A stretch of DNA of 64,000 nt from CAVRZJ01 sp964594125. GTDB lineage: Bacteria > Acidobacteriota > Thermoanaerobaculia > Thermoanaerobaculales > Thermoanaerobaculaceae. A program made the translations under genes and the position numbers. The first letter of the stretch is position 1, and each line of letters opens with the position of its first letter. The stretch is from contig CAZQLL010000002.1 in NCBI GenBank assembly GCA_964594125.1, positions 1 through 64,000 of the forward strand, written 5' to 3'. The notes beneath the pieces are model-generated. The model ran no database searches, was not told the origin of the DNA, and saw nothing but the letters and a program-made list of their open reading frames with translations. Below, in pieces: positions 42,872 through 51,664 of this stretch.

Positions 42872-43791
42872 CGGCGGCGATCCTGGACGGAGCGGCGGTC
42901 GCGCGGGCGATGCGGGAGCGGACGGCGGCGGAGGTCGCGGAGCTGTCGGCGCGCGGCGTCGTGCCGCGCCTCGAGGTGATCCTCGTCGGCGACGACCCGG
43001 CGTCGCGGGTGTACGTCGGCGCCAAGGCGAAGGCATCGGCCGAGGCGGGGATCCGCTCGGCGACGCACCCGCTGCCGGCGGCGACCGCCGCCGCCGAGCT
43101 GCGCGCCCTCATCGCGGCGCTCAACGCCGATCCCGACGTCGACGGGATCCTGCTGCAGCTCCCGCTGCCGCCGCCGCTGGAGGGGCGCGCCTTCCTCGAC
43201 CTCATAGACCCGGCCAAGGACGTCGACGGGTTCCACCCCTACAACGTCGGGCTGCTGCACCAGGGGAGGCCATCGTTCGTGCCGTGCACGCCGGCCGGCA
43301 TCGTCGCGCTGCTCGAGGCGAGCTCCATCGCAGTCGCCGGGCGGCACGCGGTGGTGCTCGGCCGCTCCGAGATCGTCGGCAAGCCGATGGCGGCGCTGCT
43401 GCTCGCCCGCCACGCCACCGTGACGGTGTGCCACTCCCGCACGCGCGACCTCGCCGCGATCTGCCGCGAGGCCGACATCCTGGTGGCGGCGATCGGCAGG
43501 CCGGCGATGGTGACGCGCGAGTACGTCAAGCCGGGGGCGGTGGTGATCGACGTCGGCATCAACCGAGTCGAGGACGCGGCGCTCGTCGCTCGATTGTTCC
43601 CGGGCGACGAGGGGCGCCGCGAGCAGGTGGCGAAGCGGGGGTACACCCTGGTCGGCGACGTCGACTTCGCAGGCGTGCGCGAGGTCGCCGGGGCGATCAC
43701 CCCGGTGCCCGGCGGCGTCGGCCCGCTGACGATCGCCGGCCTGCTCGCGAACACGGTGGTCGCGGCGCGCCGCCGCCGCGCGGGGGCGTGA
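42868..43791 (+). CDS. folD: Bifunctional methylene-THF dehydrogenase/cyclohydrolase
   Basis: 307 residues. Interconverts 5,10-methylene-, methenyl- and 10-formyl-tetrahydrofolate. Has the substrate lysine region RVYVGAKAKASAEAGI (YVxxK), DGILLQLPLPPPL, DVDGFHPYNVG, the NADP Rossmann region GRSEIVGKPMAALL and the signature PVPGGVGPLTIA. ATG 42868 overlaps the ubiE stop (ATGA) with GGGAGGGAG just upstream. The folate and methyl-transfer theme with ubiE is only loose. Confidence 0.96.
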   Translation: MTAAILDGAAVARAMRERTAAEVAELSARGVVPRLEVILVGDDPASRVYVGAKAKASAEAGIRSATHPLPAATAAAELRALIAALNADPDVDGILLQLPLPPPLEGRAFLDLIDPAKDVDGFHPYNVGLLHQGRPSFVPCTPAGIVALLEASSIAVAGRHAVVLGRSEIVGKPMAALLLARHATVTVCHSRTRDLAAICREADILVAAIGRPAMVTREYVKPGAVVIDVGINRVEDAALVARLFPGDEGRREQVAKRGYTLVGDVDFAGVREVAGAITPVPGGVGPLTIAGLLANTVVAARRRRAGA

Positions 43792-44435
43792 TGCTGCGCG
43801 TCGGCCTCACCGGCGGGGTGGCCAGCGGCAAGTCGACGGTGGCGAGCCTGCTCGCCGAGCGCGGCGCGGCGGTGCGCGACGCCGACGCCGTGGTGCGCCG
43901 GCTCTACCTGCCGGGCGGGCCCGGCGCGCGTGCGGCGAGCGAGCTGTTCGGCGAGCGGGTCCTCACCGCCGCCGGCGGCGTCGACCACGCGGCGCTCGCT
44001 GCCGTCGCCTTTGCCGACCTCGACTCGCGCCGCCGGCTCGAGGAGGCGATCCACCCGCTGGTGCGCGCCGATATCGACGCCTGGCTCGCCGGCCTCGCCG
44101 TCCTCGACCCGCCGCCCGCCGTCGCGGTCGTCGAGGCTGCGTTGCTCGTCGAGACCGGCTCGTACCGCGCCTACGACCGGCTGGTCACGGTGAGCGCTCC
44201 GGCGGCGCTGCGGCGGGCGCGGGCGCTCGCCTCCGGCTGGGGTGCGGCGGCGTTCGACCGCGTCGTCGCCGCGCAGGTGGACGACGCGGCGCGGGAGGCG
44301 GTCGCGGACTACGTGGTGCGCAACGACGAGGGCGCGAGCGCGCTGCGTGCCGCGGTCGGGGAGCTGTGGTTCGCGCTGCGCGCCGACGCCGCGCTCCTCG
44401 CCGCCGGCCGGCCGCTGATCCGGAACCGCTCGTAA
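43791..44435 (+). CDS. coaE: Dephospho-CoA kinase
   Basis: 214 residues. Phosphorylates dephospho-CoA to CoA, the last step of CoA synthesis. P-loop GLTGGVASGKST at residues 6-17; the substrate Asp is in VRDADAVVRRL; the pair HPLVRADI and EAALLVETG follow. ATG overlaps the folD stop (TGATG). coaD lies 9 kb away on the other strand. The C-terminal lid has LASGWGAAAFDRVVAAQ. Confidence 0.95.
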   Translation: MLRVGLTGGVASGKSTVASLLAERGAAVRDADAVVRRLYLPGGPGARAASELFGERVLTAAGGVDHAALAAVAFADLDSRRRLEEAIHPLVRADIDAWLAGLAVLDPPPAVAVVEAALLVETGSYRAYDRLVTVSAPAALRRARALASGWGAAAFDRVVAAQVDDAAREAVADYVVRNDEGASALRAAVGELWFALRADAALLAAGRPLIRNRS

Positions 44436-44506
44436 CCCCCGGCTCGCGGCGGGGCTCAGCGCCGGCCGCTGCCGTTGCTCGGAAGGTCCCCCCGAACACT
44501 CCGGGA

Positions 44507-44528
44507 GCGCGGGCGCCCTCGCCCGCGC
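44507..44528. repeat. Perfect hairpin between convergent coaE and rdgB
   Basis: GCGCGGGCG (44507-44515) and CGCCCGCGC (44520-44528), a 9-bp stem with a CCCT loop. The setting suits a bidirectional terminator, but without T-tracts it may be a REP-like repeat. The rest of 44436-44628 is GC-rich with no gene. Confidence 0.45.
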
Positions 44529-44628
44529 GGAGGCTCCGCTCGCCGGGGTCCGGGTCGACGAGGGCGCCGGCTCTCCCGCGCGCTTTCACGATGACCGGGA
44601 GGGTAGCGGGTCTCGCCGCCGAAGGCGA

Positions 44629-45183
44629 TCAGTCGGGCTCGGCGAGGCGGCGGGCGAGGTTCCGGAAGGCGAGGGCGCGGTGCGAGCGCGCGTTCTTCTC
44701 CTCCGGCGGCATCTCGGCGTAGGTGCGGCCGCCGCCCCACGCGGGCATGAACACGACGTCCCAGCCGAACCCCGACGCGCCGCGCGCGCAGGCGGCGATC
44801 TCTCCCTCGACGCAGCCGGAGCCCAGGTGCTCGCGCTCGCCGTCGAACACCAGCGCGACGCAGCGGGCGCGCGCGGCGCGGTTGGGGAACGAATCGAGCA
44901 GGCGCGGAATGGCTTCGACGCCTGCCGACTCGAGGAGCCAGCGGATCAGCGGCCCGGGAAAGCCGCCGAGCGCGGCGAGCTCGAGGGCGGTGTCCTCGAC
45001 CAGAACCGGCCGACCGAGCTCGGCGAAGGCGAGCCGCGCCTTGGCGCGCGCGACCGCCTCGACATCGAGCCCCTGCGGCTCCGGAAGGCCGAGGGCGACC
45101 CGCTCGAGCGTCACCCCGAGGATCGCCTGCGCCTCGCGGTGCTTGTGCTCCGACGAGGTGACGAACGCGATCTTTGCGAGCAC
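44629..45183 (-). CDS. rdgB: RdgB/HAM1-type XTP/dITP pyrophosphatase
   Basis: 184 residues, slightly short for the family. Removes non-canonical purine nucleoside triphosphates. Opening AFVTSSEHKHREAQAIL resembles the family's T(S/G)N.HK, though Asn is replaced by Glu. VLVEDTALELAALGGFPGPLI keeps the catalytic Asp region, and ASGFGWDVVFMP and SHRALA are present. The ATG is 3 bp past the cyclase stop, so the two are co-transcribed. Confidence 0.88.
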   Translation of the reverse strand: MLAKIAFVTSSEHKHREAQAILGVTLERVALGLPEPQGLDVEAVARAKARLAFAELGRPVLVEDTALELAALGGFPGPLIRWLLESAGVEAIPRLLDSFPNRAARARCVALVFDGEREHLGSGCVEGEIAACARGASGFGWDVVFMPAWGGGRTYAEMPPEEKNARSHRALAFRNLARRLAEPD

Positions 45184-45186
45184 GCG

Positions 45187-46782
45187 CTAGCCACCCGACG
45201 CGGCCGGCGCCTCGGTGATCTGCTCGACCGCCACGCGGTAGACCGGGGTCTTCCCCTGCAGGCCGCGCAGCGCGACATCGCCGAGGTGCTCGATCGGGAA
45301 CAGGCCCGCGACCGCCTTGAACGTCTCGGGCCCGATGACGATCTGGTTGGGCTTGGCCACCAGCTCCTCGAGCCGCGCAGTGACGTTCACTGTGTTGCCG
45401 AGGATGGTGTAGTCGACGCGGCTCTCCGAGCCGATGTCGCCGACCACGACGACGCCGGAGTTGATCGCGGTGCGGATCTTCACTTCGTCGAGCCCCGCCG
45501 CCACCCGCTCGCGGTTCCACGCCTGCATGCGGTGGTGCAGCAGCACCGCGGCGCGCACCGCGCGCTCGGCGTGGTCGGCCTGCGGGATCGGTGCGCCGAA
45601 GAACACCATCACGGCGTCGCCGATGAACTTGTCGAGCGTGCCGCCGTACTGGAACACGGCCTCGGAGGCGCGCGAGAAGAACCCCGACAGGAAGCGCGCC
45701 ACCTCGGTCGGGTCGAGCGCCTCGCAACGGGTGGTGAACCCGACGATGTCGGAGAACAGCACGGTGACGTCGCGCGTCTCGTGCTTTCCGGTGTCGTCGG
45801 CGAGGTGCTGGCCGACGATCGCGTCGACGACCTGCGGCGAGTGGTATCGGGCGAAGCGCTCGCGCACCCGCCGCTCCTCGCGGATGCGGTCGTTCAACCG
45901 CGCGCGATCGATGGCGACCGCCGAGTAGCCGGCGAGCGCGGTGAGCAGGTCGAGGTTCTCGGTGACGAAGCACCCGGTGGCGAGCGGCGTGTCGACGAAC
46001 AGGACACCGATTACCTTGTCGCGGTGCCACAGCGGCGCGCACATCGCCGAGCGGATCTGGTGCAACCGCACGCTCATGCCCGCCGAGAAGCGCTCGTCGG
46101 ACTGCGCGTCGGAGGTCAGCACGGCGACGCGCTGGCGCGTCACCAGGTCGAGGATGGTCTGCGAGATCGGCGCCTCGGCGAGCTCCGCGCCGCCGCGCGA
46201 GCGTGCCATGCGCAGCTCGGGCCTGCCCTCCGGCGTGAACAGCAGGATGTACGCGCGCTCCGCCGGGAGCTGCTGGAAGATCGCCTCCATCACCTTCTCG
46301 AGCACCGGCTCGAGCTCCTCGACCTCGAGCAGGGTGTGGGCGACCTGGGCGAGCCCCTCGAGCACGCGCTCGCGGGCGCTCGCGGCGGCCGATGTCTGCG
46401 GCTTGGCGGACTCGCCGTGCTCGAGGCGGAAGTCCTCGCGGAACTGCTCCAACGGCCGCAGGAACGTCGACGAGCCGATCGGCGCGGCCTCGGGCTCCTT
46501 GCCCTTGGCATAGGCGAGCGTGTAGTTGCCGACCTGCACCTGGTCGCCGTCCATCAACGGCGACTCGCTGACGTAGCGGCCGTTCACCTTGACGCCGTTG
46601 GTCGAGCCGGTGTCGAACACCCACCAGACGTCGCCGCGCTGCTCGAGCTTGGCGTGGCGGCGCGACACCGAGAAGTCCTTGAGCACGACCTGGCAGTCGG
46701 ACGCCCGCCCGATCACCGTCGGCGAGGTGTCCAGGACGACCATGCGGATGTCACCGTTCTCCGTCCAGCGCACTTCTGGCAT
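45187..46782 (-). CDS. FHA-GAF-class III adenylate cyclase
   Basis: 531 residues. FHA domain at 1-95 (VIGRASDCQVVL, SVSRRHAKL, STNGVKVNG) for phosphothreonine binding. GAF domain at about 140-295. Class III cyclase domain at about 335-515: metal Asp residues in LFSDIVGFT and GDAVMVFFG, substrate Lys in LDKFIGD, VDYTILGNTVNVTARLE with the transition-state Asn and Arg. These support a functional adenylate cyclase. Soluble. It could link a Ser/Thr kinase signal to cAMP; a Hanks kinase lies at 55859 and a CRP-like dyad at 104. The ATG is 6 nt after a TACAAT box. Confidence 0.9.
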   Translation of the reverse strand: MPEVRWTENGDIRMVVLDTSPTVIGRASDCQVVLKDFSVSRRHAKLEQRGDVWWVFDTGSTNGVKVNGRYVSESPLMDGDQVQVGNYTLAYAKGKEPEAAPIGSSTFLRPLEQFREDFRLEHGESAKPQTSAAASARERVLEGLAQVAHTLLEVEELEPVLEKVMEAIFQQLPAERAYILLFTPEGRPELRMARSRGGAELAEAPISQTILDLVTRQRVAVLTSDAQSDERFSAGMSVRLHQIRSAMCAPLWHRDKVIGVLFVDTPLATGCFVTENLDLLTALAGYSAVAIDRARLNDRIREERRVRERFARYHSPQVVDAIVGQHLADDTGKHETRDVTVLFSDIVGFTTRCEALDPTEVARFLSGFFSRASEAVFQYGGTLDKFIGDAVMVFFGAPIPQADHAERAVRAAVLLHHRMQAWNRERVAAGLDEVKIRTAINSGVVVVGDIGSESRVDYTILGNTVNVTARLEELVAKPNQIVIGPETFKAVAGLFPIEHLGDVALRGLQGKTPVYRVAVEQITEAPAASGG

Positions 46783-46788
46783 GTGCCC

Positions 46789-46794
46789 ATTGTA
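46789..46794 (-). promoter_or_regulatory. -10 box, leaderless type, for the cyclase
   Basis: TACAAT on the minus strand, 6 nt before ATG 46782; a TTTCGC at 46812-46817 is a possible -35 with 17-bp spacing. Confidence 0.6.
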
Positions 46795-46847
46795 GACGCT
46801 GAGCCCCAATCGCGAAACCGGTCCCGCCGAAGCCGGCGCGGAAAAGC

Positions 46848-46876
46848 CGACGGCCCGCCGCGAGGGCGGGCCGTCG
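46848..46876 (-). terminator. Terminator of the TonB receptor gene
   Basis: CGACGGCCCGCC (46848-46859) pairs perfectly with 46865-46876 over 12 bp around a 5-nt loop. Read on the minus strand it is followed by GGCTTTTCC, a short T-tract. It lies 21 bp past the TonB receptor stop. Confidence 0.65.
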
Positions 46877-46897
46877 TGTGGTTCGTGGGACGAAGGG

Positions 46898-49612
46898 TTA
46901 GAACTCCACGCGGAAGCCGAGCTCGAAGCGGCGCGGGGGCTGCCACGAGGTGGACTCGGCGAAGGTGTAGCTGCCGCACCCGTTCGGGTCGGAGCAGACG
47001 CCGGTCGTGAGCTCGGTATCGAGCACGTTGAGGACCGAGCCGATCAGCTCGACGCCGACCGAGCCGAGGTTGAGGCGGTAGGTGACCGAGAGGTCGATCT
47101 GGTAGTTGTCGTTGGCGCGATGCGCGCCGCGCGGCTCGAGGAACTCGGTGCCGTAGCCGGCGTTGACCGCGTCGGTGGACTCGGTGAAGGCAAACGCCGA
47201 CGACCAGAACGCGTCGACGCCGAGGGTGAAGTTGGCCGGGAGCTGGAAGTAGCCGTTCAGCTTCACGCGGTGGCGGCGGTCATCCGAGAGGTAGCCGTAG
47301 CGGTTGACGCAGTGCTCGGGGCAGAAGTCGAAGTCGGTCGCGCCGCCCTGGCTGTACTCGAGGTTGCCCTCGGAGGTGGCGTAGGTGTACGACGCGAGCA
47401 GCCACATCCAGTCGACGGCGCGCGTCTCGAACTTGACGATCGCGCCCTGGTAGTCGCGCTTGAGGCCCTCGAGGTTGGCGATGACGTAGTAGGAGCAGTA
47501 GTCGGGGTCGTCCATCGTCAGACCGTTGAGATTGCCCTGGCAGGTGTCCTCGATGAGGTTGGTGGTCTTCTTGTCGACGTAGGAGATCTCGATCGAGGTG
47601 CGGTTGAACAGCTCGCGCTCGTAGCCGATGATGAGCTGATCGGCATGGGCGGCGTCGAGGTCGTCGACGATCTGCGTCGGCTCGGAGCCGAACACGTCGG
47701 CGGCCGGGACGTGGTACCAGCCCACCGGATCCCAGCCGGCATCCGGGTCCGCCATGTAGCGGTAGCCGGCGCCGGCACGCGCCGCGACGTAGTCGATGCA
47801 CTGTTGCGGGTTGGTGAAGCCGCGCAGCGTTGAGCACGAGCGCCAGCGGTACGAGGTCGAAAGGTTGATGCGGGCGTAGTTGGGCAGCGTGGTCGCGCTC
47901 GGGTGCATGAAGCGGCCCCACGACGCCTTGACGATGTTCTTCGCGTCGTTGGTGACATCCCACGCCAGACCGATGCGCGGCTGCACCTCGGAGAGGTCCG
48001 CGATCTCGGTGCCGACGTCGTTCTTGTAGGCCACCTGGTCGTAGCGGGCGCCGAGCTTTAGGGTGAGGTTCGGAACGACCTTCCAGGCGTCCTGCAGGTA
48101 GAAGGTGTTCTGCTTGCCGGTGGAGGTTGCCGGACCCGGGTCGGTGCTCTCGAACATCACGTACGGGATCGCCGACGGGTCGCCGTCGCCGTACCAGTAG
48201 TCCGACGTCACGTCGCGGTAGTCGAAGCCGCCGGCCGGCGTGAAGTTGTGCGACCAGAACTCGAGGTCCTGGTAGGTGTAGCCGGCCTTGAACTCATGGG
48301 AGCCGGCGAGGTTGTCGACGAACCAGGTGAGGTCGGTGCGGTACTCGTCGCGGTTGCGGTCCGAGTACTGGGCGTTGGTGGCGTTCACGTACGATTCGCC
48401 GGTGATGTAGTTGTAGTGGCCGACGGTGTCGAAATCGCCGGACTGCGGGTAGGCGTCGAGGACCTGGCGGTTGATGCCGACGCCGATGTTCCACAGCAGG
48501 CTCGGGCCGAGCACGCCCGACGCGTCCGCGGAGTAGATGTCGCCGCCCTGGGTCTGGAACGTGGTCGCCTCCGGAGCGACGAGGTAGCTGGAGTCCGAGT
48601 TGTCGATGTCGGCGGGGTCGGCGCTCCACTTGCCGGTGACGCGCCAGCTCGGCGTCGCCTGCCAGGTCAGCTTGCCGAGGTAGTAGTTGGAGAGGAACTT
48701 GCGGGTGGTCGGCGACTCGTTCGGGGTCACCTTGGAGTCGTTGTACTCGTAGGCGGCGAAGAACCACAGGCGGTCGCGCAGGATCGGGCCGCCGAGGGTA
48801 GCTGCCGGGTTGAGGAACTTGACCGGCGCCGCGTCGGGGTCGAAGTGGTCGCCGCTCTGGTAGAACGAGGTCTCGCGGTAGCGGATGTCCAGGCTGCCCG
48901 AGAATTCGTTGCCGCCGGACTTGGTGACGACGTTGACGACGCCGCCGGTGGCGTTGCCGAACTCGGCCTCGAAGCCGCCGGTCTGGAACGAAATCTCCTG
49001 GATGGCGTCGAACGTGAAGTTGGTGCCGAAGGTGGCGGTCACCGGGTCGGTGGTGTTGAGGCCGTCGATGAGGAAGACGTTCTCACCCTGCGAGGACCCG
49101 TACACGTTGGGGTTGCCGCCGCCGACGACGCCGGGCGCCATGCTCAGCACGTTCTGGTACGAGCGCCGGCCGCTGGTCACCGCGACGCCCTTGAGGAACT
49201 CGGGCGTGAAGTTCTGCGACGTCGACACCTGCGTCGGATCGACCACGGGCGTCTCGGCCACCACCGTGACCTCCTCGGCGAACTTGCCGATCGGCATGGT
49301 GACGTTGAGTGCGGTGGTGCGGTCGAGGCCGACCTGCACCTCGTTGCGCTCCTGGGTGACGAAGCCGGAGAGCTCGATCTTGACCGTGAAGACTCCGGGC
49401 GTCAGCGCCGGGAACGCGAAGTTGCCCTCGGCGTCGGTCACCTCGACCTTGGCGCCGCCGATCTCGGTCGGCGAGGACACGGTCACGGTCGCTCCGGGCA
49501 GCGGGGCTCCCTGCTCGTCGCGGACGGTGCCGGTCAACCGGCCGGTCGTGCCCGCCACGGCCAGCGCGGCCACGGCGAGGCTGAGAACGATGAGGACTGC
49601 GGTGCGCTTCAT
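46898..49612 (-). CDS. TonB-dependent receptor with carboxypeptidase-regulatory-like domain
   Basis: 904 residues. Signal peptide to about 21; a carboxypeptidase-regulatory-like (Ig-type) domain at about 25-110 (GRLTGTVRDEQGAPLPGATVTV); a plug domain at about 115-235 (VFLIDGLNTTDP, GGVVNVVTKSGGN); then a long beta-barrel ending in Phe (GFRVEF). This is the OmpA-like/SusC-type layout expanded in Acidobacteriota. Imports an unknown large ligand through the outer membrane, energised by TonB. ATG 49612 has AAAGGAGG 6 nt upstream. No SusD-like partner is adjacent. Own promoter and terminator, so monocistronic. Aromatic-rich with a few Cys pairs in barrel loops. Confidence 0.9.
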   Translation of the reverse strand: MKRTAVLIVLSLAVAALAVAGTTGRLTGTVRDEQGAPLPGATVTVSSPTEIGGAKVEVTDAEGNFAFPALTPGVFTVKIELSGFVTQERNEVQVGLDRTTALNVTMPIGKFAEEVTVVAETPVVDPTQVSTSQNFTPEFLKGVAVTSGRRSYQNVLSMAPGVVGGGNPNVYGSSQGENVFLIDGLNTTDPVTATFGTNFTFDAIQEISFQTGGFEAEFGNATGGVVNVVTKSGGNEFSGSLDIRYRETSFYQSGDHFDPDAAPVKFLNPAATLGGPILRDRLWFFAAYEYNDSKVTPNESPTTRKFLSNYYLGKLTWQATPSWRVTGKWSADPADIDNSDSSYLVAPEATTFQTQGGDIYSADASGVLGPSLLWNIGVGINRQVLDAYPQSGDFDTVGHYNYITGESYVNATNAQYSDRNRDEYRTDLTWFVDNLAGSHEFKAGYTYQDLEFWSHNFTPAGGFDYRDVTSDYWYGDGDPSAIPYVMFESTDPGPATSTGKQNTFYLQDAWKVVPNLTLKLGARYDQVAYKNDVGTEIADLSEVQPRIGLAWDVTNDAKNIVKASWGRFMHPSATTLPNYARINLSTSYRWRSCSTLRGFTNPQQCIDYVAARAGAGYRYMADPDAGWDPVGWYHVPAADVFGSEPTQIVDDLDAAHADQLIIGYERELFNRTSIEISYVDKKTTNLIEDTCQGNLNGLTMDDPDYCSYYVIANLEGLKRDYQGAIVKFETRAVDWMWLLASYTYATSEGNLEYSQGGATDFDFCPEHCVNRYGYLSDDRRHRVKLNGYFQLPANFTLGVDAFWSSAFAFTESTDAVNAGYGTEFLEPRGAHRANDNYQIDLSVTYRLNLGSVGVELIGSVLNVLDTELTTGVCSDPNGCGSYTFAESTSWQPPRRFELGFRVEF

Positions 49613-50011
49613 TCTTTCCTCCTTTGCCCTTTCCCCGTAGAGCGTCGCCCGCGCCCGTCTGCACGTCGGAGCGACCCTCCACTCCTTGTCGCTACCCTTG
49701 GGGGGGGCCGGCGTTTCGCCGGCCCGCGTGAGGCGCGACGATTCTACAACCCGCTTCTCCGCGAAGCAAACGGCATGCCCGCTCCGGGATGCCATGACCG
49801 GCTTACGAACTGAACCATCATTCGGTTTTCCGTTCGCGGTGTTCCACGACCCGAATCCGTGCCGGTTCATGGAGGCCGCAGGGAGCTGCCGTACACGTTC
49901 GCGCGGGGCGTCATGACGTGCGGGTAGGAACGCAGTGCTTCAGCAGGGGCATGACCTGCCGCCGTCGGCGGGCAGCGTCCAGCGTGCACTCACACCGCCG
50001 CTCTTGCTGCC
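49613..50011. other. Intergenic region: leader of the TonB receptor gene and spacer
   Basis: 399 bp. From right to left on the minus strand it holds the promoter at 49741-49769, a perfect hairpin GGGCCGGCG/CGCCGGCCC with a 3-nt loop (49705-49725) near the 5' end of the transcript, then a leader of about 120 nt to the start. The hairpin plus flanking G-run looks like a dispersed repeat. At 49956-49975 an imperfect stem follows the receptor gene ending at 50012 and may terminate it. No protein gene is supported. Confidence 0.5.
49741..49769 (-). promoter_or_regulatory. Promoter for the TonB receptor gene
   Basis: On the minus strand TTGCTT (49769-49764), 17 bp, TAGAAT (49746-49741). Both boxes are good. 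The leader is about 120 nt and starts with the hairpin at 49705-49725. Confidence 0.6.
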
Positions 50012-51664
50012 TCAGGGCGTCGTGGTGGTGCAGTCGCCGCCTTCGGAGAGGGCGGCATACAGCGCGGCCTCGGCCTCGGCGACGACCTCCTCGGGGCCGG
50101 AGTGGCGACCCGGGCGATACTGCACCACGCCCGCGGTCGTCCGGGGTCGCCCGCCGGCCGCGTGCAGCGCATCGGCAACGGCGTGGCGGAGCCGCTCGAG
50201 CGTGACGATCGCCCCCCGCTCCTCGGTGTCGGCGAGCAGCACGGCGACGGTCTCGCGCTCGAAGCGGGCGAGCAGGTCTACCTGGCGCAGCGATCGGCGC
50301 AGCGTGTCGACCGCCGCGACCCGCAGCTCCTCGCGCTGCCGGACGCGCTCCGGGATCTCGATGCGGAGCAGGGCGATGGTCGCCGCCGTGCCGTTGCGGC
50401 GGGCGCGCAGGAGCTCCTCGCGCAGGCGAATGACGAACCGGTCGCGGGACATCAGCCCGGTCTGGAAGTCGGTCGGCTCGCCCCACCGCCGCTCCACCCA
50501 TGCGTAGCCGAGCGCGAAGGAGAACAGCAGAGCGAACGGCACGAGCGCCAGCGGCGTGAACAGCTCGCCGAAGAGCACGCCGGTGCGGGGCAGCACGCCG
50601 GCATCGACCAGCGTGTCGACGGCGGCCAGCGGAAACAGCGCCGCGGCCGAGGCCAGGAGCCATCGCCCCCACGGGTGGCGCTCCCGGGTCAGTGCGATCA
50701 GCGTGCGGACGACGATCACCGCGGTGACGATCATGGCCGCCTGCGCCACGTGGACCCACAAGTAGAGGTCTCCCTCGCCGCGCCAGACGACGGCGAACAC
50801 AGCGCCGAGGCCGAGCACCGTCTGCATGACGATCACGGGGAGCGGGACGGGGCGACGGGCGAGGCGGTAGGTGACGGGCGGGAACAGCGCGATGCCGGCG
50901 AGCAGCGAGGCGACGCTCAGGCGGAAGTTGAGCGAATGGCCGATCAGGTGCGACGGCCCCCAGGAGGCGTAGGTGAGGAAGTACACGCCGGCGCCGACGA
51001 GGAACGCCGCGAACGCCGCGTGCTCGAGGACGTCGCGCTGCATCAGGAAGAGCGCGAGATGGAACAGGGCGAGGGTGAACAGCAGCGTCGCCAGCGAGAA
51101 CACCAGCAGGTCGCGGAGCACCTGGAAGCGCAGCAGCCGTTCCCACTGGTCGATCCGCGGCGCCGGCCCGAGCAGGCCGCCGAAACGCGTGTCGTTGTAG
51201 ACGTGGACCGCCAGCTCGTTGTACTCGCCGAAGCGGATCGCCTCGCGCGGCAGCGGGTAGAAGCGGCGGGCCAGCGGTGCGCGGTCGAGCCGCGGCGGCG
51301 GCGAGCCGGTGCCGCCGACCTTGCGGCCGTTGAGGAACACCTCGTCGACGTCGCCGATCAGCCCGAGATCGATGCCGAGGTCCAGGCCGGCGAGCTGCGA
51401 CGACAGGCGGAACGGCAGCCGGTACCAGGCGTGGCCGTCGTAGCCGGGGTAGCCGTGCCGCTCCCACCCGCCGGGCACCGCGATCGGGTACCAGTTGCGG
51501 CGCTCGCGGAAAGGGCTCGCCCAGGCGGGGTCGTGGCCGGTGCGGAACAGCCACGTGCCGGCAAGCGAGACCGGGAGGCGGTCGATCTCGACCGGCTGGA
51601 TCTCCTGCCCGGCGGCCGTCGCGGCCAGCGCGGTGCTCAGGAGCAGCGCCGCGAGGCGCCTCAC
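50012..51664 (-). CDS. DISM-like receptor: periplasmic jelly-roll, seven helices, degenerate GGDEF
   Basis: 550 residues. Signal peptide, then a carbohydrate-binding jelly-roll region (about 30-190, with WYPIAVPGGWERHGYPGYDGHAWYRL as in GH2 sugar-binding domains), then seven membrane helices (about 195-390), then a GGDEF-fold domain (about 400-550). The active-site motif that should read GGDEF reads FERET, so it is probably not a cyclase and may bind or regulate. GTG 51664 overlaps the rlpA stop by 4 bp (GTGA). Likely senses a cell-wall sugar or glycan; linkage to rlpA supports an envelope role. Confidence 0.8.
   Translation of the reverse strand: MRRLAALLLSTALAATAAGQEIQPVEIDRLPVSLAGTWLFRTGHDPAWASPFRERRNWYPIAVPGGWERHGYPGYDGHAWYRLPFRLSSQLAGLDLGIDLGLIGDVDEVFLNGRKVGGTGSPPPRLDRAPLARRFYPLPREAIRFGEYNELAVHVYNDTRFGGLLGPAPRIDQWERLLRFQVLRDLLVFSLATLLFTLALFHLALFLMQRDVLEHAAFAAFLVGAGVYFLTYASWGPSHLIGHSLNFRLSVASLLAGIALFPPVTYRLARRPVPLPVIVMQTVLGLGAVFAVVWRGEGDLYLWVHVAQAAMIVTAVIVVRTLIALTRERHPWGRWLLASAAALFPLAAVDTLVDAGVLPRTGVLFGELFTPLALVPFALLFSFALGYAWVERRWGEPTDFQTGLMSRDRFVIRLREELLRARRNGTAATIALLRIEIPERVRQREELRVAAVDTLRRSLRQVDLLARFERETVAVLLADTEERGAIVTLERLRHAVADALHAAGGRPRTTAGVVQYRPGRHSGPEEVVAEAEAALYAALSEGGDCTTTTP

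Noticed and set aside
46873..46895. Seventh heptad repeat near the TonB receptor stop
   Set aside because: The CGTGG words are spaced 9 and 7 bp and only one full unit fits; it may be a decayed copy but cannot be counted.
49686..49916. 76-residue open frame upstream of the TonB receptor gene
   Set aside because: It covers the hairpin repeat and the antisense of a good promoter; the translation is repeat-like and matches no family.
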